DNA of 64,000 nt. It comes from CAWFGW01 sp963815495 (GTDB lineage Bacteria > Bacteroidota > Bacteroidia > Cytophagales > JAAEPT01). The translations under genes and the position numbers were made by a program. The notes under the pieces were generated by a model that ran no database searches, had not been told where the DNA came from, and saw nothing but the letters and a program-made list of their open reading frames with translations. Below, one piece after another: positions 19,127 to 27,661 of the stretch. The stretch is taken from the NCBI GenBank assembly GCA_963815495.1, contig CAWFGW010000010.1:124001-188000 (forward strand), written 5' to 3'. Position 1 is the stretch's first letter; the number at the start of each line of letters is the position of its first letter.

Positions 19127-19434
19127 TGAGTAGTGAGTACAGAGTATTGAGTACTAAGTAGAAAGATGAAAGTAGAAGAATGGAAAGGTTAAAAGTATTA
19201 AGTACTAAGTTTTAAGTAAGTATTAAGATAAAGTGTACAGTATTAAGAATGAATTTGAGCTAAATGAGTACTAAGTAGAAAGATGAAAGTAGAAGGTAGA
19301 AGGATGGTAAAGTATAAAGTATTTTGACTGAATTTTAAGCTAAAATCTAACTGTCAACAGCTTATCGATTTAAAAAAATCTGAGAACATAGAACTAAATA
19401 CTAGCTACTCTTTACTAATGACTAAAGACTAACA
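19127..19434. repeat. Low-complexity intergenic DNA with direct repeats
   Basis: 308 bp without a gene, built from variants of GAGTACTAAGTA, GAGTAGTGAGTA and GTATTAAGTA. A 31-bp stretch at 19148-19178 recurs at 19265-19295. It interrupts an otherwise compact gene run. Such simple-word DNA recurs at 22.5 kb in this window and is common between genes in some Bacteroidota; its function is unknown. Confidence 0.75.
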
Positions 19435-20670
19435 ATGAGAATAAACATTATATACATAGTATTACTTTTGATAGCGTTTCATTCAGGTAACGCCCAGTTT
19501 TTCCATCAATATCCCTATCATGATTTCATCAATTATGACAGTAATCGCATTGTTTTCAAAGGTGACAGCATGGCGTTTGAAGGTGTGTTTAACAAACTAG
19601 ATAATGCTATTTTTGAAGGTAAAGGTCAGGTTAACATAATGCATATTGGTGGCTCTCATATTCAGGCTGGTATTTGGTCGGGAACCGTACGTAAAAACTT
19701 ACAATCACTTTACCCGAATATTATTGCCGGTCGTGGCCTTGTTTTTCCGTACCGTGCAGCAAGAACTACCAACCCAACTGATTACAGTACCCGATACAGC
19801 GGATATTGGGTGGGCTGTAGAAATGTTGAGAGAAGTAAAGGTTGCCTTTTAGGATTAATGGGGATTTCTGTACGAACTACAGACCCTAATGCGTGGATCC
19901 GTTTGAATGACAACCCGCACAGAGGTTTGGATTATAGTTTTACCAAAGCCACTGTTTTTCATTCTTTTGACAATAATGAATTCGACTTTAGTTTTAAAAA
20001 TGATAGTAATGCGACTGTCACACATTTTCCTGAATTTGGCTATTCTGAAGTCATATTTTCTAAAAAGATGGATACACTCTATCTCCAATTAGATAAAACA
20101 TCTGAAAATCAAACCCACTTTACCTGTTATGGTTTTAAGTTAGAGACTGAACAACCGGGCATTTATTATAACGCGATAGGAAATAATGGTGCCGATGTGC
20201 CTGCCTATTTGCGGTGTGATCTTTTGGCGAAACACCTCAATGCCTGTAAGCCTGATTTAGTGATTTTCTCAATCGGTATAAACGATGCTTATTACCCCAG
20301 TTTTAACCCAGAAGAATATAAAACGAATTATCGTGAACTCATCAAGCGAATTAGAAGCGTGTCTCCCGACTGTGCAGTTCTTTTTACCACCAACAACGAC
20401 AGTTATTTTAAAAAGCGGTATGCAAATAAAAATGCCTTTAAAGTAAAACAAGCTATGGAAGAGTTGTCCAAAGAACTTAATGCAGGTGTATGGGATATGT
20501 TTACCGTAATGGGAGGATATAAAAGTATTGACTCATGGGTATATGAAGACATTGCCAAAACGGATAAAATACATTTCAACAGAGAAGGATATGTTATAGT
20601 TGGTGATTTGCTTTCCAGTGCCCTCATCCAGTGTTATGACAAACATTTGCAACGAAAATTTAGCCACTGA
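19435..20670 (+). CDS. SGNH-fold esterase/acetyltransferase-like protein (second of two)
   Basis: 411 aa. The signal peptide is about 1-20 (HSGNA/Q). Block I reads MHIGGSHIQAG, so the usual GDS is GGS with Ser74 kept. SIGINDAY carries the block III G-x-N-D, and KTDKIHFNREGY supplies the Asp-His pair. It therefore keeps the nucleophile and triad but has lost the block I Asp. Its stop shares a base with the MBOAT start, so the two are translationally coupled. By analogy with AlgI/AlgJ and PatA/PatB pairs, it probably receives acyl groups from that transporter and acts on a periplasmic glycan. Confidence 0.8.
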   Translation: MRINIIYIVLLLIAFHSGNAQFFHQYPYHDFINYDSNRIVFKGDSMAFEGVFNKLDNAIFEGKGQVNIMHIGGSHIQAGIWSGTVRKNLQSLYPNIIAGRGLVFPYRAARTTNPTDYSTRYSGYWVGCRNVERSKGCLLGLMGISVRTTDPNAWIRLNDNPHRGLDYSFTKATVFHSFDNNEFDFSFKNDSNATVTHFPEFGYSEVIFSKKMDTLYLQLDKTSENQTHFTCYGFKLETEQPGIYYNAIGNNGADVPAYLRCDLLAKHLNACKPDLVIFSIGINDAYYPSFNPEEYKTNYRELIKRIRSVSPDCAVLFTTNNDSYFKKRYANKNAFKVKQAMEELSKELNAGVWDMFTVMGGYKSIDSWVYEDIAKTDKIHFNREGYVIVGDLLSSALIQCYDKHLQRKFSH

Positions 20671-22532
20671 TGGAGCAGCTGATGCATAACATTTTCTTCT
20701 TCACAGAAGACCGAATTGGTTCAGGTATGTCAGATGGACTATTTTTTACTAAAGTCTATTTTTGGATTTTCCTGATTGTCGTACTTGGTTTTCAGTCACT
20801 TATTGAAGATACTAACCGATGGATTAAATCAACAGTCATAGCATTAGTCACGGGTGCTTTTGGTTTTCTTTATTTCTTACAGCCTGACCTCAATTTCACT
20901 TTTTTCAGTTGGTCGCTTTTTGCTTTTTTTATTATCTTTTATTCGCTAAGAAACAAAGAACTAGCCGCACGGAACACCTTTCTATTTGCTGCAAGTTTAT
21001 TCTTTTATTACAAAACCAGTGGTTTCTTCTTTTTTATTCTAGTATTCTCAACATTAGTTGATTACCTCAATGGTATGGGCGTGTATCACGCAAAAAAACA
21101 ATGGATTAAAAAAACACTAGTTGTCATTAGCATCACCATCAACTTACTATTGCTATTCTATTTCAAATACGCCTATTTTTTCACCGATTCATACAATCAA
21201 TTCGCGCTGTCGGTCAACCAGTTTTTTGGAACAATGTGGGCAACGGATACGGGAGTGGTCAACCTGTTAGGCGTATGGGCTAATACTAATTTTGACGCAG
21301 GTTTTAGTGTAGATAAAATATTACTGCCTGTCGGTATTTCCTTTTACACCTTTCAAACGATTAGTTACTCAGTAGACATTTATCGAAAAGAATTAAAGCC
21401 TGTTTATAATTTACTCGATTTTGGGTTTTACGTTTCCTTTTTCCCACAATTAGTGGCGGGGCCAATTGTGCGAGCTCGCGATTTTATTCCTCAACTTTAC
21501 GAAAGACATCAACTCAGCAAAGAAGAATTCGGCATAGCTATCTTCTGGATTTTAAACGGATTACTGAAGAAAGCTTTTTTAGCCGATTTTATTGCTAATG
21601 GTTTCATCGATGGTGTGTTTAATGACCCACTTCGCTTTACGGGGTTCGAAAATCTGATGGCTATCATTGGTTATTCTTTACAAGTGTATGCCGATTTTTC
21701 TGGTTATACAGATATGGCTATCGGTATTGCATTGCTAATGGGATTTCGCTTAAACACTAATTTCAATTCACCATACAAAGCCTTAAATGTGGGTGAATTT
21801 TGGCAACGATGGCACATTTCTTTATCCACCTGGTTAAAAGATTATCTCTACATTCCTTTAGGGGGAAACAGAAAAGGTACTATTGGAACCTATATCTGCC
21901 TAGCAATCATTCTATTTTTTGTGTTGTTGCTCAGTGGAAATAGCTGGATAGTGATTATCATTCCAATGATAACTACCGTGGTAGCTATTGGTGTATTAGC
22001 ACACTATTCGCCTAACTTCAAAAACTGGTTGAACACGAACATCAACATTATGATTACCATGTTATTTGGTGGTTTGTGGCATGGCTCTAGTTGGAACTTT
22101 GTGATTTGGGGAGGGCTAAATGGATTAAGCATCGTCACCTACAAACTCTGGCGTAAAATCAGTCCTTGGGAACCCTACAACAACATAGCGATGCGTGTGT
22201 GGAAAATAGCACTAACACTAGCATTCATCTCTTTTACACGGATTTTTTTTCGAGCTGCCAACATGGATATCGCCACCAACATGATGCACCAAATTGGCAA
22301 CCAGTTTCATGCTTCCATCATTCCGCAGGCAATAGAGGCCTATTGGTTTTATTATTTGATTATGGTGTTGGGATACATCATTCATTGGTTAAGCAGTGAT
22401 GTTAAAAATTGGTACAGACAGTTATTCATCGACCTCCATTGGAGCCTTAAAGCGATAGTGTGTGTGTTTGCGATTTATTTATCCTACCAATCGTTACAAG
22501 GAGCACAACCATTTATTTATTTTCAATTTTAA
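20670..22532 (+). CDS. MBOAT family O-acyltransferase, AlgI/PatA-like
   Basis: 620 aa with about 12 hydrophobic segments. The MBOAT core is clear: FPQLVAGPIVRARDFIPQL, then FWQRWHISLSTWLKDYLYIPLGGNRKG, then the catalytic-His region GGLWHGSSWNFVIWGGLNG. These proteins pass acetyl (or another acyl) groups across the inner membrane to a periplasmic glycan acyltransferase. It is translationally coupled to the second SGNH gene and is the last gene of the run starting at 16260. Length is slightly above the usual 470-520 aa because of extra C-terminal membrane segments. Confidence 0.9.
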   Translation: MEQLMHNIFFFTEDRIGSGMSDGLFFTKVYFWIFLIVVLGFQSLIEDTNRWIKSTVIALVTGAFGFLYFLQPDLNFTFFSWSLFAFFIIFYSLRNKELAARNTFLFAASLFFYYKTSGFFFFILVFSTLVDYLNGMGVYHAKKQWIKKTLVVISITINLLLLFYFKYAYFFTDSYNQFALSVNQFFGTMWATDTGVVNLLGVWANTNFDAGFSVDKILLPVGISFYTFQTISYSVDIYRKELKPVYNLLDFGFYVSFFPQLVAGPIVRARDFIPQLYERHQLSKEEFGIAIFWILNGLLKKAFLADFIANGFIDGVFNDPLRFTGFENLMAIIGYSLQVYADFSGYTDMAIGIALLMGFRLNTNFNSPYKALNVGEFWQRWHISLSTWLKDYLYIPLGGNRKGTIGTYICLAIILFFVLLLSGNSWIVIIIPMITTVVAIGVLAHYSPNFKNWLNTNINIMITMLFGGLWHGSSWNFVIWGGLNGLSIVTYKLWRKISPWEPYNNIAMRVWKIALTLAFISFTRIFFRAANMDIATNMMHQIGNQFHASIIPQAIEAYWFYYLIMVLGYIIHWLSSDVKNWYRQLFIDLHWSLKAIVCVFAIYLSYQSLQGAQPFIYFQF

Positions 22533-23181
22533 TAAAGCTTAAAGCTATTAGCAATTAGCCTTTAGCGTAAAATCTTGATCTTTCTTTCTTGGTGTCTTGA
22601 CTCTGGCTTTTTCATTTCAAACTTCATATTTTGAGTTTTTTTCAACTTTTCTATTTTAGCTTTCAAACTTCACATTTCAAAGTTTCGAGTTTTTCAGTCC
22701 TTCTTCTTGAGTCCTGAGTAGCTAGATATGAGTATTGAGAAGGTAAAATTTTAAGTGTAGCACAATTAGCTTTTTCACTTCAACTTTCACATTTCAAAGT
22801 TTCGAGTTTTTCAGTCCTTCTACTTTACTCTTTCTACCTTTTGTCTTCACTCTTGGGTTTTGATTCTAAGAAAAAGTGAAGGGTCAGACTCGATCAAATT
22901 CTTGCCTTCGGTCTGAATGACAAAATTATTTTATAAAAGCGATAAGCTTAAAGCCTTTAACAGTTAGCTTATTCACTGACTACAAACATAATACTGAGTC
23001 TCTTGACTGAAAATCAGACGGATAAGGGTTTACTGACATTTCTCCCTTCAGTTCACATTGCGGTAAAGTGGACATAATTGACTTAAACATTAAAAAAGCT
23101 TCAAGCTTATAGCTAAAGGCTTTAGGCTTACCGCTTTTTTTATTATCTTATACTGCTTTTAATATTACCAACTAGCAAATT
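22533..23181. repeat. Long low-complexity intergenic region with direct repeats
   Basis: 649 bp without a credible gene, made of T-rich words such as TTTCAAACTTCA and GAGTTTTTCAG. A 34-bp stretch at 22671-22704 is repeated exactly at 22788-22821. At about 22875-22925 a segment ending GGTCTGAATGACAAAA resembles the REP-like ends seen at 28456-28534. Variants of AAGCTTAAAGCTA occur on both sides. No RNA gene was recognised. Confidence 0.7.
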
Positions 23182-24825
23182 ATGGCTTCAATACAACCCT
23201 ATGCTCCTGTTTTAGACAGACAAAAAGCTGCGCACCTATTGAGAAGAGTAACTTTTGGACCAACCAAAGAACTCATCGACCTTTACACGGGACAAACCGT
23301 AAGCGATGCATTGCAAACCTTAATTCCGACAGATACCACCACCTTACCTGATGATCCAATAGACCCCAAAACTGGAATCACGTGGCTCCCTAAAGGAGTG
23401 GAAGACGTAAATTCTGGTGACAACACCTTAATAGATGTGGTGAAAGGTTGGTGGCTCGATAGAATGTTTACTAGCAATGACTTGTGGGAGCGTATGGTGT
23501 TTTTCTATCATACACATTTTACTACCATAGCTTCTGTTGTCAATTCATCTTCTGCCTTATATTATCAAAATCAATTGATTCGTTACTATGCCCTAGGTAA
23601 CTACAAACAATTAGCATTAAAAATGTGTATCGACAATTCGATGCTTATTTTCTTAGATGGTAGAGACAATATTGTAGGAAGACCCCAAGAGAATTTTGCC
23701 CGTGAATTTCTAGAATTATTTACGATTGGTAAAGGCCCACAAGATGGTCCAGACAGTTACACCAATTACACGGAACAAGACGTGCAAGCAGCAGCAAAAG
23801 TATTGTCAGGCTATACTAATGACGAAGATTTTTTAACCCTTGACCCTGATACCAACTTACCTACTGGTATTTTAAAAGGTGATGGTTTATATGCTACGCA
23901 ACATGATGCTAGTCCGAAACAGTTTAGTGATAAATTTCAGAACACCATTATCCAACCAGCTACAGTCATAGACGAAAGAACTACTAAGGTTGAAGCGTTA
24001 CAAGAAATATCGGATATGGTGGACATGATTTTTGCACAACCTGAAACCGCTAAATTCATTTGTCGAAGATTATATCGCCACTTTTGTTATTATGAAATCA
24101 CAACAGATATTGAAAATGATATTATCATACCTCTAGCAAATACACTCACGACAAATAATTTTGAAATTCTTCCGGTAATACAACAACTACTCTCATGTCA
24201 ACATTTCTTTGATGCAGACAACACAGAAGATAAAGATGATGTGAATGGTTCAATTATTAAGTCGCCTTTAGAAATTACGTTAGGCACAATGCGCCATTTT
24301 CAAGTACAAATCCCAACAGATCCCTCTGAAAAATTCCTTAATATATATCGAAAAGTACTCGGGAAATTAGAAGATCAGGGAATGGCTTTTCTCGAACCCT
24401 ATGATGTAGCGGGTTATGATGCTTATCATCAGTTCCCCGACTATAGCCGAAACTGGATTAGCGCTAACTATTTAGGTAATCGTTATTTGTTTATTTCCGA
24501 CTTAATTGATGGAATTGGGGATGAAGAGGATTACACCGAAAAAATATATCTCGATGTGATGGACTTTGTCAATAAACTAGTGACCAATCCGAGCAATGCC
24601 ACTGAAATTGTTCAAACTTTTGTCGATTATCTTTTACCAGAAATTATTACCCAAGAACGTTTCGATTACTTCCTTAAAGATATTTTACTGGATGATTTAT
24701 CATTGATCAATTGGTCAAATGAGTGGCAAGACTATCAAGATACAGGTGTGGACATGGGCGTTCGCACACAATTAAACAACCTATGCATCGGCATGATGCA
24801 GTCACCGGAATACCAACTTTATTAA
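23182..24825 (+). CDS. DUF1800 family protein
   Basis: 547 aa. The N-terminal AAHLLRRVTFGPTKELID is the hallmark of DUF1800 (about 16-33), followed by helical segments with MVFFYHTHF, and the NFAREFLELFTIGKG stretch typical of the family. No signal peptide is visible, although partners are often exported. The molecular function is unknown. DUF1800 genes are usually followed by a DUF1501 gene, as here with a 10-bp gap, suggesting the products work together. Confidence 0.88.
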   Translation: MASIQPYAPVLDRQKAAHLLRRVTFGPTKELIDLYTGQTVSDALQTLIPTDTTTLPDDPIDPKTGITWLPKGVEDVNSGDNTLIDVVKGWWLDRMFTSNDLWERMVFFYHTHFTTIASVVNSSSALYYQNQLIRYYALGNYKQLALKMCIDNSMLIFLDGRDNIVGRPQENFAREFLELFTIGKGPQDGPDSYTNYTEQDVQAAAKVLSGYTNDEDFLTLDPDTNLPTGILKGDGLYATQHDASPKQFSDKFQNTIIQPATVIDERTTKVEALQEISDMVDMIFAQPETAKFICRRLYRHFCYYEITTDIENDIIIPLANTLTTNNFEILPVIQQLLSCQHFFDADNTEDKDDVNGSIIKSPLEITLGTMRHFQVQIPTDPSEKFLNIYRKVLGKLEDQGMAFLEPYDVAGYDAYHQFPDYSRNWISANYLGNRYLFISDLIDGIGDEEDYTEKIYLDVMDFVNKLVTNPSNATEIVQTFVDYLLPEIITQERFDYFLKDILLDDLSLINWSNEWQDYQDTGVDMGVRTQLNNLCIGMMQSPEYQLY

Positions 24826-24835
24826 TATCACCGCT

Positions 24836-26491
24836 ATGAAAAGAAGATCGTTTTTAAGAAAACTTGGTATCGGGGCTGCTGCACCAATGATGCTAAACAA
24901 TATACCTGTAAATGCCTTAGGTCAATCAAATGCGCTAGCTCGTTTAGCTGCCAGCGTTCCTGAAGACAACGACCGGGTGATGGTCTTGATTCAATTGCAT
25001 GGTGGTAATGATGGTTTAAACATGGTTATCCCAGCTAATCAATACCAAGAATACAATAGAATCCGACCAAATATTGCCATTTCAGATAGTGGTGCACACA
25101 AATACCTAGACTTAGACAGTAGTCTAGTAGAAAAGACAGGACTTCACCCAGAAATGACAGGGATAAAATCCTTGTATGAAAATGGTCGTGCAGCGATTAT
25201 TCAAGGTGTAGCTTATGAAAACATGAACCAGTCTCATTTTAGAAGCCGAGATATATGGTTTATGGGAGGGGATTCAGATGAATACATTAGTTCTGGTTGG
25301 ATGGGCCGTTACTTGGATCACCTATACCCTGGTTACCCTCAGGATTATCCCACTACAGAAATGCCCGATCCGTTGGGTTTAGAAATTGGAAACTCAGTTT
25401 CTCTCGCATTTCATAGAGCAGAAGGAATTCCAACAGCAATCTCTGTTCAAAACCCCAATCAGTTTTACAACCTAATCAATAATGTGGGTGGTCAACCTCC
25501 AGAGTCAGTTGAAGACACTTATTATGGTAAAGAACTTCAATGGATTATGGACATTGAGGAAAAATCGAATGAATATGCAGGACGTTTACGCGAAGTCTAT
25601 GAAGAAGGGGTAAAAAAAGCCTCGTCTGTTGTATACCCTGAAAAATATCATCAAGCAGTTCCTGCTGGTCGATTTAGTACCAATAGTCTAGGTGCTCAAT
25701 TAAAAGTAGTCTCTCGATTAATTGCTGGTGGTTGCAAAACAAAGATTTACATGGTTCGCTTAGGTGGGTTTGACACTCACGCCAATCAGGTGCGTGATGA
25801 CGCTACTCACTTGGGTTCACATGCCGTATTGATGTATTACCTTTCTGCAAGTATCAATGCGTTTATGGAAGACTTGACAAAACAAAATTTAGACGATCGT
25901 GTGATGGGAGCTACCTTTTCAGAATTTGGAAGAAGAGCAGCATCAAATGGAAGCTATGGTACGGATCATGGTACCGCCTCACCAATGATTGTCTTTGGAA
26001 AATCGGTGCAGCCAGGTGTTTATGGTACTAACCCAGATTTATCAAACCTATATCGCGGAAACATCACACAACAACACGACTATCGTGATGTATTTACAAC
26101 CCTTTTAAAAGATTGGATGGGAGCCTCTGATGAAGCCATAGAAAAATCACGTTTTCAGGATTATGTAGAAAACCGAGTCCGATTTGTAGAGGGTGCTTTG
26201 GGTTTTGATGATAGTTTCAAGTCCACTCGAGCGACCTTAGACAGCCCCTACCCTAACCCAGTGGTGAATCATGTGACCTATTCCTATTCCCTCAGCCGTG
26301 CGATGGAAGTGCAAATAAGTTTATATGCTTCCAACGGGATGAAAATAAAAGACATCCAACAACCCGATTACCAATTACCAGGCAGGTACGAACTTGTAGA
26401 TGACTTAAGTAGTCTACCAAAAGGAATGTATATTTTGAGACTAACCGGTTCTGGTGGCTTTGAACGAGCAAAGCAGGTGGTGAAGATGTAA
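24836..26491 (+). CDS. DUF1501 family protein with Tat-like signal and T9SS type A sorting tail
   Basis: 551 aa. The N-terminus has a twin-arginine-like motif KRRSFLRK followed by a hydrophobic GIGAAAPMML stretch. The DUF1501 body begins VMVLIQLHGGNDGLN and contains LGGFDTHANQV and SEFGRRAASNGSYGTDHGTA, motifs shared with alkaline-phosphatase-superfamily folds. The last roughly 80 residues, starting LDSPYPNPVVNHV and ending MYILRLTGSGG...KQVVKM, are a type A T9SS sorting domain. The predicted path is Tat export, then outer-membrane passage by T9SS. It pairs with the upstream DUF1800 gene. Enzymatic activity is not established for the family. Confidence 0.88.
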   Translation: MKRRSFLRKLGIGAAAPMMLNNIPVNALGQSNALARLAASVPEDNDRVMVLIQLHGGNDGLNMVIPANQYQEYNRIRPNIAISDSGAHKYLDLDSSLVEKTGLHPEMTGIKSLYENGRAAIIQGVAYENMNQSHFRSRDIWFMGGDSDEYISSGWMGRYLDHLYPGYPQDYPTTEMPDPLGLEIGNSVSLAFHRAEGIPTAISVQNPNQFYNLINNVGGQPPESVEDTYYGKELQWIMDIEEKSNEYAGRLREVYEEGVKKASSVVYPEKYHQAVPAGRFSTNSLGAQLKVVSRLIAGGCKTKIYMVRLGGFDTHANQVRDDATHLGSHAVLMYYLSASINAFMEDLTKQNLDDRVMGATFSEFGRRAASNGSYGTDHGTASPMIVFGKSVQPGVYGTNPDLSNLYRGNITQQHDYRDVFTTLLKDWMGASDEAIEKSRFQDYVENRVRFVEGALGFDDSFKSTRATLDSPYPNPVVNHVTYSYSLSRAMEVQISLYASNGMKIKDIQQPDYQLPGRYELVDDLSSLPKGMYILRLTGSGGFERAKQVVKM

Positions 26492-26540
26492 CTGTCATTT
26501 CCGCGAATCCAGCCTTTCGGCTAGGTAAAGCGGGAATCTT
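26492..26540. repeat. REP-like imperfect palindrome
   Basis: Starts TGTCATTTCCGC and ends GCGGGAATCT, with an inner CAGCC/GGCTAG stem. It directly abuts the DUF1501 stop codon. The TGTCATT...GAATCT ends resemble the inverted pair at 28456-28534. Confidence 0.55.
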
Positions 26541-26598
26541 TGAATAAATTATGATTTGATTCCTCTTTCCTATCTAAACAAGATAAACACCACACCCT

Positions 26599-27088
26599 CG
26601 TCACTACCAGTAATTAAGAAACGAAGTGGAATAATTACGTGGTAGTCCCCCCTATCCGTGCTTCGATAATGAGATAACACACGCCTCATCCTTCGGCTGG
26701 TTATGACAGTAATAACTAATACAATACGTCACTACCAGTAAGTACGAAACGTAGTGAAGTAATTACGTGGTAGTCTCCAAATCCGTGCTCCAACAGTTAG
26801 ATAACACACGCTTCATCCTTCAGCTGGTTATGACGGTAAAAAACATAACACTTCGTCACTACCAGTAAGTACGAAACGTAGTGAAGTAATTACGTGGTAG
26901 TCTCCAAATCCGTGCTCCAACAGTTAGATAACACACGCTTCATCCTTCAGCTGGTTATGACGGTAATAAACATAACACTTCGTCACTACCAGTAAGTACG
27001 AAACGTAGTGAAGTAATTACGTGGTAGTCCCCCTATCCGTGCTCCGACAATTAGATAACCACGCCTCATGATTCGGCTGGTTATGACG
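26599..27088. repeat. Four tandem ~109-bp units with inverted ends, 127-bp period
   Basis: Units start at 26599, 26727, 26854 and 26981 and end at about 26708, 26835, 26962 and 27088, with 18-19-bp linkers. Each begins CGTCACTACCAG and ends CTGGTTATGACG or a one-base variant, which is an imperfect terminal inverted repeat. Inside, an arm like ACCAGTAATTA faces TAATTACGTGGTAG around GAAACGAAGTGG, predicting a hairpin in the left half. Units 2 and 3 are almost identical. The same ends enclose the GIY-YIG gene to the right. Confidence 0.85.
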
Positions 27089-27095
27089 TTAAACT

Positions 27096-27524
27096 CAGTC
27101 ACTACCATTTTAAAACACCAATAGATAAATCATTCCATTCAGGATTCATTTTTTCAATACATTTTTCTTTATACTTGCGGGTGCCTTTTTTAAATCTTTT
27201 TTCTCTGTCAATCGCTTCCTCAATTCTAGAAAACACTTCAAAATATACTAGCTTATCTAAATTGTATCGAGCAGTAAAACTCCGTGAATCAGTCTTTAGT
27301 TGATGCTGTTGAATTCTTGCAGCTAAATCAGATGTAACACCTACATAAAGAGTCGTGTTATGTATGTTAGTCATAATGTAAACTACTCCTCCTCTTTTCA
27401 TATTAAAAGTTTATAAAAATATTGGCTTTAAAATTTTTAGGCAAAATAATAAAAACATTGTACATGAAAATTTCGTGCTCCGATAATGAGAGAACCACGC
27501 CTCATGTTTCGGCTGGTTATGACG
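27096..27524. mobile_element. Candidate element: GIY-YIG gene enclosed by the ends of the flanking repeats
   Basis: The left end CAGTCACTACCA (27096-27107) matches the start of the adjacent repeat units. The right end CTGGTTATGACG (27513-27524), preceded by CGTGCTCCGATAATGAG and GCCTCATG...CGGCTGG, matches their right halves. Between them lies the GIY-YIG gene, whose TAG stop (27102-27104) is inside the left end. It therefore looks like the long, gene-bearing version of the 109-bp repeat. Mobility is inference: no target duplication was defined. Confidence 0.6.
27102..27401 (-). CDS. Single-domain GIY-YIG nuclease
   Basis: 99 aa, the usual size for stand-alone UvrC-N-terminus-like GIY-YIG proteins. 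The motif is VVYIM at 7-11, then LYVGVT at 18-23, followed by the conserved Arg29 (LAARIQQH) and a later EEAIDREKRFKKG helix containing the metal-binding Glu. All catalytic positions appear present. The family cuts DNA using one divalent metal, but cellular roles of these small proteins are poorly known. The gene lies alone inside the repeat field, with its last codons WK-stop formed partly by the repeat end itself. That placement supports a functional link to the repeats. Confidence 0.88.
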   Translation of the reverse strand: MKRGGVVYIMTNIHNTTLYVGVTSDLAARIQQHQLKTDSRSFTARYNLDKLVYFEVFSRIEEAIDREKRFKKGTRKYKEKCIEKMNPEWNDLSIGVLKW

Positions 27525-27544
27525 TTAAAAAATACAATACCGTA

Positions 27545-27660
27545 CGTCACTACCAGTAATTAAGAAACGAAGTGGAATAATTACGTGGTAGTCCCCCAAT
27601 CCGTTCTCCGACAGTTAGCTACCTCCCCTTTCTTTCGCTATTTAGGATGGTAAATGAGAT
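27545..27660. repeat. Sixth repeat unit with degenerate right end
   Basis: Begins CGTCACTACCAG and continues TAATTAAGAAACGAAGTGG and TAATTACGTGGTAGTC as in the 26.6-27.1 kb units. After CGTTCTCCGACAGTTAG it diverges, and the expected CTGGTTATGACG end is not intact (a weak GGATGGTAAATGA remains). It runs up to the end of the TruA-like gene. Confidence 0.65.
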
Positions 27661-27661
27661 A

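Noticed and set aside
26599..27088. CRISPR-like array because of regular spacing
   Set aside because: The conserved unit is about 109 bp with inverted ends and the 18-bp linkers are nearly alike. There are no unique spacers and no cas genes.
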